Below are positions 43,818 through 53,653 of a DNA stretch of 64,000 bases, one piece after another. Under the pieces are notes generated by a model. It saw nothing but the letters and a program-made list of their open reading frames with translations, was not told the origin of the DNA and ran no database searches. Position numbers and translations under genes: made by a program. Location: positions 1 to 64,000 of the forward strand of contig CAVSJO010000004.1 in NCBI GenBank assembly GCA_963728445.1, written 5' to 3'. This DNA comes from CAVSJO01 sp963728445. GTDB lineage: Bacteria > Gemmatimonadota > Gemmatimonadetes > Longimicrobiales > RSA9. Position 1 is the stretch's first letter, and the number at the start of each line of letters is the position of its first letter.

Positions 43818-44990
43818 TCACTCTTCGGACGCCGGAACGGCGAGGTCGCCGTCCAGCGCCGTGCGGACCTCGTAGGGCGCGAGCCCCAGCTCGCGCGCCA
43901 CTCGTACCACGTCGTCGTACTCCACCTTCGTGCGCTCACCGCCGCCTGGCAGGCGAACGCGCTTGCGGCGCAGTGAGCGCCCGCGCCATTCCACACGCTC
44001 CTCGCGGCGCTCGAGCTCGAGCCGGCGAACCGGCCAGCAGCGGGCACCGATGGTGCTCGTGGAACGGAACAGCGTCTCCACTACCGCATCGAGCCTCGCC
44101 TCCTCGACGAGGGCCTCGAAGCGCAGCCCGGGACGCCCCTTCTTCATGCCCACGGGCGACGTCACCGCGTCCACGGCACCGGCGTCCATCAACGCGTCCC
44201 GCGCGGCGGGTGCGAACTCCGGCTGGAGGTCGTCGACGTCGGCCTGAACCATGTACAGCATGCCGGCTGACGACTCCAGCTCCGCGTCGATGAGCCGCAG
44301 GCAGTTCGGGTATCCCTCGGGATCCCGCGTCCCGGCGCCGTAGCCGCTCCCGTGGACCACGAAACGGTCCGGGAACGGCCCCCGATCCAGCACGGTGGCC
44401 AGGATCGCGGCACCGGTCGGAGTCGTACACTCCCCCGGCAGCGATGTTTCGGCTACCGGTATGCCCTGCAACAACTTGAGCGTGGCGGGCGCGGGCACGG
44501 GAAAGCGACCGTGCTCGATCTCGACCCAGCCGGTACCCAGCGCGACCGGTCGCGTTCGGAAGCTCTCGAACCCGAGCTCCTCGAATCCCGCGCACGCGCA
44601 CAGCACGTCGAGGATCGCGTCGAGGGCGCCGACCTCGTGGAAGTGCACGCGCTCCACGTCGATGCCGTGGATCTCCGCCTCCGCCTCCGCCAGCCGACGG
44701 AACACGGCGCCCGCGCGCTGCTTCACGCTCTCGACCGCTTCGGCCCGGTCGACGACCTCGAGCACGTCCGCCAGGTGCCGGTGCGCGTGCTCGTGCGGCA
44801 GCTCGAACCGGACGCGGGCGCAGTCGATCCCGCTGCGCTCCGCCCGCTCCACCCGGACGGCGACGCCCGAAAGTCCGAGGCCGCCGACGAAGTCGGCAAG
44901 CCACGCCTCCGGGAGCCCGAGGTCGACCAGCGCGCCCAGGATCATGTCGCCGCTGATGCCGGCGAAAGGGTCGAACACGAGCGTGCGCAC
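43818..44990 (-). CDS. larC: Nickel-pincer cofactor biosynthesis protein LarC
   Basis: GTG 44990 gives 390 residues. Family motifs: LVFDPFAGISGDMILGALVDLGL, HFHEVGALDAILDV, and the mid-protein ELPHEHAHRHL His cluster. LarC inserts nickel into the pyridinium dithiocarboxylate ligand to make the pincer cofactor of LarA-type racemases. In Lactobacillus larC is split by a frameshift; here it is one uninterrupted frame. No larB, larE or larA is in the window. A GGCTGA repeat lies upstream. Confidence 0.9.
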   Translation of the reverse strand: MRTLVFDPFAGISGDMILGALVDLGLPEAWLADFVGGLGLSGVAVRVERAERSGIDCARVRFELPHEHAHRHLADVLEVVDRAEAVESVKQRAGAVFRRLAEAEAEIHGIDVERVHFHEVGALDAILDVLCACAGFEELGFESFRTRPVALGTGWVEIEHGRFPVPAPATLKLLQGIPVAETSLPGECTTPTGAAILATVLDRGPFPDRFVVHGSGYGAGTRDPEGYPNCLRLIDAELESSAGMLYMVQADVDDLQPEFAPAARDALMDAGAVDAVTSPVGMKKGRPGLRFEALVEEARLDAVVETLFRSTSTIGARCWPVRRLELERREERVEWRGRSLRRKRVRLPGGGERTKVEYDDVVRVARELGLAPYEVRTALDGDLAVPASEE

Positions 44991-45062
44991 GCAGCGACTC
45001 CGGTCAGGTCGGGGTCCGGGCAAAGCGGGGCAATTTAGGGGGGGTGGGGTGGGATGGTCAAA

Positions 45063-45134
45063 CTGAGGCTGAGGCTGAGGCTGAGGCTGAGGCTGAGGCT
45101 GAGGCTGAGGCTGAGGCTGAGGCTTAGGCTGAGG
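45063..45134. repeat. GGCTGA hexanucleotide repeat, about twelve units
   Basis: A nearly perfect run of GGCTGA with one GGCTTA variant near the right end. It ends two bases before the TAA stop of gltX (45138-45136) and lies 75 nt upstream of the larC start. Same motif as at 41012-41170. Confidence 0.9.
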
Positions 45135-45135
45135 A

Positions 45136-46654
45136 TTACATCTCGAAGGCCTCGAGGGCCTCGAGGACGCCCTGTCGGCCCATGACGGCGACGAGGGTGG
45201 CGATGGCGGGGCCGTGGTCCTGGCCGGTGAGGGCGCGGCGGAGGGGCATGAAGAGGGCGCGGCCGCGGGCGCCCGTGGCGCGGCCGCCGGCGCGGATGGC
45301 GGCGTCGACCGTGGCGGGCGTCCAGCGCTCGAGGGCTTCGAGCTCCCGGCGCACGGCGGCGAGGACGGCGGAGGCGGCGGGGTCGGAGCGGAGCTCGGCG
45401 CGGGCGGCGCGTGCGGCTGCGTCGTCGCGTGCGAAGAAGGGCTCGAGCTGCTCGTGGATGTCGGAGAAGCGGGCGAGGTGCGTGCGCACGGCGGCGACGA
45501 TCTCGGGCAGGACGTCGACGGGGACGGCGGGCGGGCCGGGGGGGCCGGCCGGGCCGGGCTCACGAGGGTGGCCGGGCTGGCCGGGCCGGTCCGGCTCGAC
45601 CGGGCCGGGCCTGCCCGCGGACGTAGGGCTCGACGGCGGCGACGAGGGCGTCGAGGGGCATGGCCTCGATGTGGCGCGCGGAGAGCCAGCGCAGCTTGGC
45701 CGGGTCGAAGACGGGATCGACGGGGCGGATGCGGTCGAGGGAGATCTCGTCGATGAGGCGGCGGCGGTCGAGGACCTCGTCGCCGGAGGGGCTGGACCAG
45801 CTCAGGAGCGACAGGTAGTTGACCATGGCGTCGGGGTGGTAGCCCTCCCGGCGGTAGTCGGCCAGGGGGCGGGCGCCGTGTCGCTTGGAGAGCTTCTGGC
45901 GGTCGGGTCCGAGGACGGTGGGCACGTGGGCGAAGACGGGGACGTCGTGGCCGAGGGCCTCGAAGAGGAGCACCTGGCGCGGCGTGTTCGAGAGGTGGCC
46001 GGCGCCGCGGATGACGTGCGTGATCTCCATGGACGCGTCGTCGACGACGACGGCGAAGTTGTAGGTGGGGCGGCCGTCGGAGCGGACGATGACGAAGTCG
46101 CCGACGTCGGCGGTGCTCACTGCGACGTCGCCGCGGACGACGTCGTGCACGATCACGTCGCCGGACCGGTCGGGCACGCGGAAGCGCAGGGCGGGCTGGC
46201 GGCCCTCGGCCTCGAGGCGGGCGCGGGCGTCGGCGTCGAGGTCCCGGCAGCGGCGGTCGTAGTGAGCGTCGCCGCCGGCGGCGAGGCGGGCGTCGCGTCG
46301 GGCTTCCAGCTCTTCGGGCGTGCAGTAGCAGGGGTACGCGGCGCCGTCGGCGAGCAGGCGGTCGGCGGCGCGGTGGTAGAGGGCGGCGCGCTCGCTCTGG
46401 CGGTAGGGTCCGAAGTCGCCCGTCTCGGAGCCGTCGGGGCGGGGTCCCTCGTCCCAGTCGAGGCCGAGCCAGAGGAGGTCGCGCATGATCTCCGCCTCGG
46501 CGCCGGGCACGTTGCGCTCGACGTCGGTGTCCTCGATGCGCAGCACGAAGCGGCCGCCGGCCTGGCGGGCGACGAGCCAGTTCAGCACGGCGATGCGGGC
46601 GTTGCCGACGTGCAGGCTGCCCGTGGGGCTGGGTGCGAAGCGGGTGCGGATCAT
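45136..46654 (-). CDS. gltX: Glutamyl-tRNA synthetase (frameshifted, with low-complexity insert)
   Basis: ATG 46654. The class I HIGH motif is in PSPTGSLHVGNARIA, the KMSKS equivalent is KLSKRHG, and the Zn-site region CYCTPEELEARR is present. The catalytic part reads in one frame to PYVRGQARPG near 45615. After that the other frame continues (PVEPDRPGQPGHPREPGP, then VDVLPEIVAAVRTHLARF) to TAA 45136. The join lies in a GGCCGGGCC-type repeat that adds a collagen-like Pro/Gly insert between the catalytic and anticodon-binding domains. Full length is about 505 versus the usual 470-490. Charges tRNA-Glu (and perhaps tRNA-Gln). As the gene is essential, a sequence error is likely. Confidence 0.88.
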
Positions 46655-46676
46655 GGGCCCGGGCGGGGTCGGAATG

Positions 46677-48566
46677 TCAGCCTCCCCGCAGGTGCTCGAG
46701 GACGGCGTTGGCGAGGGTATCGGAGAAGCCGGGCACGGCGGCGACGTCGTCGGGCTCGGCGGCCTTCAGCGCCCGCACGCTGCCGAAGTGCTCGAGGAGC
46801 GCGCGCTGGCGGGCGGGGCCGATGCCGGGGATCTCCGCCAGCTCGCTCGTGAGGGTGCGGCGGCGGCGCAGCTTGCGGTTGTAGCCGTGGGCGAAGCGGT
46901 GCGCCTCGTCGCGCAGCCGCTGCAGCAGGCGCAGCGCGGGAGCGGAGCGGGGCATGCGCACGGGCGCGGACCGGCCCGGGAGGAAGACCTCCTCCTCCCG
47001 CTTGGCCAGGGAGCAGAAGGCGACGTCGGGGGCGCCGGCCTCCCGGGCCGCGGCCACGGCCGCGCCGAGCTGCCCCTTGCCGCCGTCGATGACGACGAGC
47101 TCGGGGAGCGGCTGCTCCTCCTCGATGCGGCGCGCAACGTAGCGGCGCACGACTTCGGCCATGGAGCGGAAGTCGTCGTTGCCCCAGTCGCCGCGCACGC
47201 GGAAGCGGCGGTATTCGTTCTTCGCCGGCTCGCCGTTCACGAAGACGACGCAGCTCCCCACGACCTCGGTGCCCTGCGTGTGGGAGATGTCGAAGCAGGC
47301 GATCATGCGGGGCACGATCTTGAGCTCGAGGGCCTCCTGCAGCTCGTACAGGACGTCGTCGGCGCGGCGGTCGGCGGTGTCCGTGAGCACCACGCGCTCC
47401 TCGAGCATGTGGCGGGCGTTCTGGCTGGCCAGCTCGACGAGTCGCCGCTTGTCGCCGCGCTGGGGCACGTGGGCGGCTACCCTGCGGCCGGCGCGCTCCG
47501 CGAGGAGCTCCGCCAGGCTCTCCAGGTCCTCGAACTCCATGGGGTAGAGCACCTCCCGCGGCAGGTCCGCCACGCCCACCTCTCCCCGGTTCAGGTAGAA
47601 GGCGACGGCGCCGGCCTCGAGGATCGCCGCGTCCTCCTCGTCCTCGACGCTCCCGAACCACTGCGTCTCGCGCCCCAGCAGCTTGCCGCCGCGGATGCGC
47701 AGGAGGGCGACGCACGCCTCGCTGCCGTCCCGGGCGAGGCCGAAGACGTCCTGGTCCCCGCCCCGCAGGTCCATGGCGCGCTGCCGCTCCTCCATGGCGT
47801 GCAGGCCGCCGAGCACGTCGCGCAGCGTCGCGGCGCGCTCGAAGTCGAGGGCCGCGGCGGCGTCCGACATCTCCTTCTCCACCCGCCGTCGGACGGGGTC
47901 GATGCGCCCGTTCAGGACCTGCAGGATCTCGTCGATCATGGCCTGGTAGTCCTGCTCCGACTGGAGTCCGACGCACGGGGCCTTGCAGCGTCCGATGTGG
48001 TAGTCGAGGCACGGGCGGGCGGGCGCCTCCCGGGGCAGGTCGTAGCGGCAGCTGCGGACGGTGTAGAGCCGCTTCACCAGCTCCAGCGCCTGGCGCATGG
48101 GGCCGACGTCCGTGTAGGGCCCGAAGTAGCGCGCGCCGTCGTTCTGCAGGCGGCGCGTCACGTAGACCTGCGGGAACGGCTCCTGGACGGTGACCTTGAT
48201 GTACGGGTACCGCTTGTCGTCCCGGAGCACGATGTTGAACGGCGGGTGGTGCTCCTTGATGAGGTTGGCCTCGAGGAGCAGCGCCTCCGCCTCCGTCCCC
48301 ACCACGATGGTCTCGACGTCCCGGACCCGCCGCAGCATCTCCTGGTTCTTCAGCGAGACGGGGCCCGTTGCGAAGTGACTGCGCACGCGGTCGCGCAGGG
48401 ACTTCGCCTTGCCGATGTAGACGAGGTCTCCCGCGGCGTCACGGAACAGGTAGACGCCGGGACGGGTCGGCAGGTGCCGCAGCTTCTTTCGCAGGCTCTC
48501 GGGAATCACGGAGCGTAGTACCCCGTGGCGACGGCCCGTTCCGCGCCCGCGGGCGGGGATCGGCAT
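46677..48566 (-). CDS. uvrC: UvrABC excinuclease subunit C
   Basis: ATG 48566 overlaps the murJ stop (TGATG). Family alignment would also allow GTG 48509 (IPESLRKKLRHLPTRPGVY). GIY-YIG 3'-nuclease domain (RPGVYLFRDAAGDLVYIGKA), Cys-containing region CLDYHIGRCKAPC, UVR motif (ALDFERAATLRDVL), RNase H-like 5'-nuclease domain (CFDISHTQGTEVVGSCVVF, VVIDGGKGQL), and C-terminal helix-hairpin-helix (LAEIPGIGPARQRALLEHFG). It makes the dual incisions in nucleotide excision repair. It is 22 nt upstream of gltX. Confidence 0.96.
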   Translation of the reverse strand: MPIPARGRGTGRRHGVLRSVIPESLRKKLRHLPTRPGVYLFRDAAGDLVYIGKAKSLRDRVRSHFATGPVSLKNQEMLRRVRDVETIVVGTEAEALLLEANLIKEHHPPFNIVLRDDKRYPYIKVTVQEPFPQVYVTRRLQNDGARYFGPYTDVGPMRQALELVKRLYTVRSCRYDLPREAPARPCLDYHIGRCKAPCVGLQSEQDYQAMIDEILQVLNGRIDPVRRRVEKEMSDAAAALDFERAATLRDVLGGLHAMEERQRAMDLRGGDQDVFGLARDGSEACVALLRIRGGKLLGRETQWFGSVEDEEDAAILEAGAVAFYLNRGEVGVADLPREVLYPMEFEDLESLAELLAERAGRRVAAHVPQRGDKRRLVELASQNARHMLEERVVLTDTADRRADDVLYELQEALELKIVPRMIACFDISHTQGTEVVGSCVVFVNGEPAKNEYRRFRVRGDWGNDDFRSMAEVVRRYVARRIEEEQPLPELVVIDGGKGQLGAAVAAAREAGAPDVAFCSLAKREEEVFLPGRSAPVRMPRSAPALRLLQRLRDEAHRFAHGYNRKLRRRRTLTSELAEIPGIGPARQRALLEHFGSVRALKAAEPDDVAAVPGFSDTLANAVLEHLRGG

Positions 48567-50158
48567 CAGGATGGGCGGCGTCGCTTCAGGATCCGCCGCA
48601 GGTACGCCGCGCCCTGCTCGAGGCCGAGCAGATGGGCCACGGCCAGGTAGACGACGGCGAAGGCGGGCAGAACGGCGAGGGCGACGAAGAGCGGCCGGTG
48701 GGTCGGGACGACGGCCTCGACGCCGAGTCCGGCGCCTGCGGCGGCGGCGGCCGCCGCGAACATGCGGACCAGGGACGAAGCGCCGGCGCCGACGTCGCCG
48801 ATCCGGGGCTCGAGGGAGCGACGCAGGATCCACCACTCGATCCACGCGGCCACGGACGAGCCGAGTCCGAGGCCGACCGGACCGAGGGGCTGGCCCGGGG
48901 CGATCTCGAGATGGGAGAACGGGAACATGAGCGCGGCGCCGAGGGCTCCGGCCACGAAGACGCGCAGGGTGGCCACCTTGGCGGGCGTCTTCGTGTCGTG
49001 GAGGGCGAAGAACGTGGACGAGAACAGGCGCGTCCCCGTGGAGGCGACCAGGCCGAGGCTGAAGGCGCCGAGGGTGGCGTAGACCTGGAGCGTGTCGCCG
49101 GGCCCGAAGTCGCCGCGCTGGTAGATGGCGCCGACGATGACGTTGCCTACCGTGAGGAAGCCGATGAAGGACGGGACGACGAAGAAGTAGATCTGGCGCA
49201 GGCCGCCGTTGACGCGGCGCAGCAGCATGTCCCGGTCGCTGCCCCGCTCCCGGGACAGCTCGGGCAGCTCGGCGGCGGCGACGGACATGCCGAACAGGCT
49301 GATGGGGAGCATCCAGAGGCGCGTGGCGTAGCCGATCACGGCGACGGCGCCCTCGGTCAGCAGGGACGCCAGAACGATGTCGAGGTAGCCGGCGAGCTGG
49401 ACGACGCCGCGGCCGAGGATGGCCGGCAGGGCGTTGGACAGGGCCTCCCGGACCCGCGGCAGCCGCGTGTCGAGGCGGACCTTCAGCCGTCGCTCGAGGC
49501 GCAGGACCACGGGGAGCTGGACCGAGAGCTGGAGCACGCCGCCGATGAGGGCGCCCCAGGACAGGGCGATGATCAGGCGGTTCTGGTCCATGTGGCCGCC
49601 GAAGGCGACCATCGTCGCGATCATGGCGGCGTTCCACAGCACGGGCGCGAAGTAGGGCAGGAAGAAGCGCCGGTGGCTGTTCAGGATGCCGAGCGCCCAC
49701 GCCGACAGGACCAGGACGCCGGTCATGGGGAAGATGATGCGGGAGGCGGCGATGGTGAGGTCCCGCTGCGCGCCTTCGAAGCCCGGGGCCAGGATCGAGA
49801 CGAGGAGCGGAGCCGCGAGGACGCCGACGAGGGTGACGGCGCCGGCCCCGGCGAGCAGGAGGGCGAAGACGGCGCCGGCGACGCGCCCGGCCTCCTCCTC
49901 CTTCCCCTCCCTCAGCAGCTCGCTGTAGACCGGGATGAACGACGCGCTCAGCGTGCCTTCGCCCAGCAGGTTCTGCAGGACGTTGGGCAGGCGGAGCGCG
50001 GCGTTGAAGGCGTCCGCGGCGATGCCGGTCCCGAAGTACTTCGCGAAGACGCTGTCGCGGACGAGGCCCGCGACGCGGCTCAGGAAGATGCCGGCCGCGA
50101 CCAGGTACGCCGAGCCGCCGCGCTGCTTCGGGCTGGTGGAGTCAGCCGTCGCCGCCAC
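48566..50158 (-). CDS. murJ: Lipid II flippase MurJ
   Basis: GTG 50158 gives 530 residues with about 14 membrane spans (MOP/MVF fold). Signature RDSVFAKYFGTGIAADAFNAALRLPN, then LGEGTLSASFIPVY; central QLAGYLDIVLASLL and ATRLWMLPISLFGMSV. It moves lipid II across the inner membrane for peptidoglycan synthesis. It overlaps the preceding small membrane gene by 17 nt and the uvrC start by one base. Confidence 0.95.
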   Translation of the reverse strand: MAATADSTSPKQRGGSAYLVAAGIFLSRVAGLVRDSVFAKYFGTGIAADAFNAALRLPNVLQNLLGEGTLSASFIPVYSELLREGKEEEAGRVAGAVFALLLAGAGAVTLVGVLAAPLLVSILAPGFEGAQRDLTIAASRIIFPMTGVLVLSAWALGILNSHRRFFLPYFAPVLWNAAMIATMVAFGGHMDQNRLIIALSWGALIGGVLQLSVQLPVVLRLERRLKVRLDTRLPRVREALSNALPAILGRGVVQLAGYLDIVLASLLTEGAVAVIGYATRLWMLPISLFGMSVAAAELPELSRERGSDRDMLLRRVNGGLRQIYFFVVPSFIGFLTVGNVIVGAIYQRGDFGPGDTLQVYATLGAFSLGLVASTGTRLFSSTFFALHDTKTPAKVATLRVFVAGALGAALMFPFSHLEIAPGQPLGPVGLGLGSSVAAWIEWWILRRSLEPRIGDVGAGASSLVRMFAAAAAAAGAGLGVEAVVPTHRPLFVALAVLPAFAVVYLAVAHLLGLEQGAAYLRRILKRRRPS

Positions 50159-50420
50159 GTGGCTCGGCCGGCGGCAGCGATGGGGGCTCCCGGTTCTCGA
50201 GCAGCCGCTGGACGAAGCGGGACTCCTCGTCCAGCCGCTTCACCTCCTGGACGAGGCGATCGACCTCTGCTTCCAGGGCCTCGATCCGTGGCTCCGCCGT
50301 CGACTCGCGGGGCAGCTTGTCCTTCTCGAGCCGCGCCGCCAGGGCCCGGCCGAGCTGCGAGTCCAGCACCACGGCAAGGAGCGGGATCATGAGGGCGAGA
50401 ATGATGATGAGGGCGATCAT
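50142..50420 (-). CDS. Small membrane-anchored coiled-coil protein
   Basis: ATG 50420 encodes 92 residues: one N-terminal membrane helix (ALIIILALMIPLLAVVL), then a charged coiled coil (EPRIEALEAEVDRLVQEVKR, EESRFVQRLLENRE) and a Pro-rich tail. The layout resembles PspB-like proteins. It overlaps murJ by 17 nt, so it may be a partner in envelope stress or wall synthesis. Function not known. Confidence 0.7.
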   Translation of the reverse strand: MIALIIILALMIPLLAVVLDSQLGRALAARLEKDKLPRESTAEPRIEALEAEVDRLVQEVKRLDEESRFVQRLLENREPPSLPPAEPRGGDG

Positions 50421-50469
50421 GCGTTGAAAGCTGAAGGGTCCCCGCACCGGGGGCAAGTTCCGTACGCGA

Positions 50470-52123
50470 CTAGCCGCCGCATCGGAGACCTCCCCAGTCC
50501 TCGGCCGCGAAGTCCTCATCCACCGCGAAGCGCGCGAGCAGCTCGTCGAACAGGCGGGGGCCGTAGGTCGCCAGAAAGGACGCGACGTTCACGACGCGCT
50601 CCTGGGCGGTGCCGCCCGGGTACAGGTTCGCCTTCGCCTTGCCGATCTGGCGCAGGCCGATCTCGTTGCGCTGCTTGAGCTGACGGAGGACCTTCTTCTC
50701 GAAATGGCCCACCTCCCGAAGCGTACGGCCCCGGGCCGACGCCAGGGGACCCCGCAGCGTCGGGTCGATCTCGGCGCTCGCCTCCTCCAGCCGCCCGAAG
50801 GCTCCGTCCACGGTGTTGCGCAGGGCCTCGAACGCGTCCGCAACCGGCGCCGGCATCTCGCCGCGGGCGTACCGCGTGGCGACTTCGTGGAGCGGTGGAG
50901 CCAGGTCGTCCGGCTCGAGGCCGTACTTGTCCAGGACCTTTCGTACCTTGTGCTCCACCAGGGTCGCCCCGGGCCGGAGTCGGACCAGCGGCATGCCGAC
51001 GCCGTGGCGCTGGAAGAGGCAGCCGATCTGGGCGAAGTACGCCACCTCCGCCGGGCCCCCGAGGTAACACAGCGTGGGAAAGGCGGCGCTCTCGACCACG
51101 GGCCGGAGCAGCACGTTCGGCGAGAATCGCTCCGGCTTCTCCTCGATCGCCTCCCTCAACGCCGCGGCGTCCCGCCAGCGCACCGCGCCGTAGTGGACGG
51201 ACCAGCCGCCCCCGTCACGCAGGATCCGCTCGCGCCCGCGCTCGTCCTCGTACAGCACGTTCGTCGCGCCCGGCAGCACCCCGACCTGGGCGTGGTAGCC
51301 CGCGGCGACGAGCCGGTCCTTCTGCTCTCGAACCGCGGACTCGGACTCCTTCGACCCCTCGAGCTCGGCCAGGAGGAGCGGTGCGGAGATGCGCTTCAGT
51401 GCCGGATCGGAGGCGTCGACGACGAGCAGGTCGAATCGGGCGAACCACTCCAGCACCAGGTTCACGTAGGCCTCGCCCATCGTCACGTCCGGTCGATACG
51501 CCCCTCGAATCTGCTTGAGGACGTCGATGGCAAATGCAGTATCCGGAAGTACTTGCGCGAGCTCCGCGAGAGCGGGCTCGATGGACGAGCCCGAGCCGTC
51601 TGTGTGCCGTGGAGACGGGCGGCAGGTCGGCTTCCTGGTGGATCTCGATCCGGCGCAGCTCGTTGCTGCCGTCCAGGACTGCGGCGTGGTTGACCTCCAC
51701 CCAGTCGTGGTCCTCCGTGCCGGCCCAGAAGAGAGGCGCGACGGGCACGCCGAGACGGTCCTCCAGGGCGCGGGCGAGGGCGACGGCGCCGAGGATCTTG
51801 TAGGGCGTGTAGAGGGGACCCGTGAAGAGCCCTGCCTGCTGCCCCGTGGTGATGAAGAAGCCGTCCTCCTCGACGACCCGGCGCAGGTGCTCCGCGGCGG
51901 CGTCGGTGGACGGGCGTATCGCGCGGGCCATGGCGCGGCGCGCGTCGCCGTCCATGCGCGAACGGATCTCGTCCGCCTTCCTGCGCCATGCGTCCAGGCT
52001 GCCGGGGTTGCCGGCGAAGAAATCGCGCAGGGGCTCGGCGCCCCGGGCGTAGTCCTCCAGGAGGCGCGACCGGCCGGGCGCGCGGACGTGGATCTCGAGC
52101 TGAATGCCTCCCTCGGCCGTCAT
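50470..52123 (-). CDS. bshC: Bacillithiol biosynthesis cysteine-adding enzyme BshC (frameshifted)
   Basis: ATG 52123 follows a GGGGTGAA box. The first part carries the BshC N-terminus: FFITTGQQAGLFTGPLYTPYK and FWAGTEDHDWVEVNHAAV. Near 51605 the reading moves to another frame (from LPPVSTAH to DGSGSSIEPALAELAQVL). The rest (YVNLVLEWFARFDLLVVDAS, the coiled coil LRQLKQRNEIGLRQIGKA) runs to the stop at 50470. Restored length is about 550, normal for the family. It ligates cysteine to GlcN-malate in bacillithiol synthesis, implying this organism uses bacillithiol. BshA and BshB are not in the window. Confidence 0.85.
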
Positions 52124-52124
52124 T

Positions 52125-52595
52125 TCACCCCTTGTGGTATGGCTCGCCCCGGACAATGGTCCCGGCACGATAGATCTGCTCGACCAGCACGAGCCGTGCA
52201 AGCTCGTGGGGCAGCGTGGCGGGACCGAGGGAGACGAGCTGCCCCCGGGCCCGCACGGCGTCCGTATGGAGGCCGAGGGCACCGCCGACCAGGAACGCGG
52301 CGCCGGGCCGGCCGTGCAGCGCGATGTCGTTGAGCCGGCGCGCGTACTCCCTGGAGGACCACCCCTTCCCTGCCCGCGTCATCCCGAAGACGTCGAACCC
52401 GTCCGGCACGCGATCGAGAAGGCGTGCGGTCTCGGCGGCCCGTACGTCGTCGTCCGCCGTTCCCTTCCGCGCCGCCTCTTCCCGGACCTCCTCCACCTGC
52501 AAGGACCAGTAGCGCCCCGCCCGCTCCTCGAACTCGGCGATAGCCGGTGCGAGAAGCCTGCCGGGGCGCCCAACGAACGCGAGGACGACCTTCAC
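52125..52595 (-). CDS. rlmH: 23S rRNA pseudouridine1915 N3-methyltransferase
   Basis: This 156-residue protein from GTG 52595 is full length. SPOUT/trefoil knot motifs: FLVGGALGLHTDAV and the C-terminal LARLVLVEQIYRAGTIVRGEPYHKG, including the family's conserved YH end. It methylates pseudouridine 1915 in helix 69 of 23S rRNA. GTG overlaps the lpxK stop (GTGA), and its own stop is one base before bshC. Confidence 0.95.
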   Translation of the reverse strand: MKVVLAFVGRPGRLLAPAIAEFEERAGRYWSLQVEEVREEAARKGTADDDVRAAETARLLDRVPDGFDVFGMTRAGKGWSSREYARRLNDIALHGRPGAAFLVGGALGLHTDAVRARGQLVSLGPATLPHELARLVLVEQIYRAGTIVRGEPYHKG

Positions 52596-53653
52596 GTGCG
52601 CCCTCCGCCTCGGGCCTCTGCGGCGCCGGCGAGCCCCGCGACGGCGTCCAGGAGGTCCCGGATCCCGGGCTCGGCGCGCTCCACCACGACGCGCTGCTCG
52701 AGGATCCGAAGATCCAGGTCCGGGGCCAGCGGCGCCAGCTTGACGGCGTCCTTGCCCGTCGTCATGACGGGCCCGCCCCCGGCCCGCTCACGGATGAGAG
52801 CGGCGTCCGCGGGCGTGTAGGCGTGGTGATCCGGGAACGCCAGCGTGCCGCCGGGCTCCGCGCCGGCGGCGGCGGCGTTCCGGAAGAACAGGTCCGGGGC
52901 TGCCACGCCGGCAACCGCCAGGGCGCCGGAGGGCGGCGGCGACGTATCCCCCGACCGGTCGCGCCAGGGGCCGGGCTCCAGGGCGACGACGACGACGTCG
53001 CGATCCCGCGCGCGGGCCGACGGCCGGCGGCCGAGCCGCGTCCGCAGGGCCGCGGCCACGCGGGCCGCGCTCGCCGCCGACGCCGTGCGCCGCGTCACGA
53101 CGACCAGGTCTGCCCGGTCCAGGGCGGCGAGGGGCTCCCGCCACGCTCCACGGGGGAGCAGACGCGGCCGGGGCGTCCACGTCTCGGCGGCGACGAGCAC
53201 GACGTCCGCATCCCGGGCCAGGCGTCGGTGCTGAAAGCCGTCGTCCAGGACGAGGACGTCGGCGCCGGCTGCGACGGCGCGCTCCGCTCCCGCGACCCGG
53301 TCCCGCTCCGCCACCACGGGCACGTCCGGGTGCCACTGCCGGTGCAGCGCCGGCTCGTCCGGCGCATAGCCGCCGTGGAGCACGGCCGGGCGACAGCCCC
53401 GGGCGATGAGCTCGTCGACGATCCAGCCGACCACGGGCGTCTTCCCCGCCCCGCCCACCGCCAGGTTGCCGACGCTCAGCACGGGCACCGGCGCCCGAGC
53501 CGTGGGCAGGACGCCGGCCGCGTAGCCCCACCCCCGCGCCGCGACGGCCAGGCGGAAGAGGCCCTCCGCCGGCAGCAGCAGCGCCCGGGCGAGTCCGCCG
53601 GCGGCGCCGCCGCCGCCCCGCAGGACGGTCTCGGCCCTTCGGCGCACGCTCAC
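52592..53653 (-). CDS. lpxK: Tetraacyldisaccharide 4'-kinase
   Basis: GTG 53653 overlaps the acyltransferase stop (GTGA) and gives 353 residues. The open frame upstream of it is Arg/Gly low complexity and was not used. Walker A-like VGNLAVGGAGKTPVVGWI, LHGGYAPDEP (the usual RGY is altered), LDDGFQHRRLARDADVVLV and FPDHHAYTPADA. It phosphorylates the lipid A disaccharide to give lipid IVA. It is membrane-associated, next to lpxB. Confidence 0.92.
   Translation of the reverse strand: MSVRRRAETVLRGGGGAAGGLARALLLPAEGLFRLAVAARGWGYAAGVLPTARAPVPVLSVGNLAVGGAGKTPVVGWIVDELIARGCRPAVLHGGYAPDEPALHRQWHPDVPVVAERDRVAGAERAVAAGADVLVLDDGFQHRRLARDADVVLVAAETWTPRPRLLPRGAWREPLAALDRADLVVVTRRTASAASAARVAAALRTRLGRRPSARARDRDVVVVALEPGPWRDRSGDTSPPPSGALAVAGVAAPDLFFRNAAAAGAEPGGTLAFPDHHAYTPADAALIRERAGGGPVMTTGKDAVKLAPLAPDLDLRILEQRVVVERAEPGIRDLLDAVAGLAGAAEARGGGRT

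Noticed and set aside
43818..44990. Programmed frameshift in larC as in lactobacilli
   Set aside because: The whole 390-codon gene is in one frame here.
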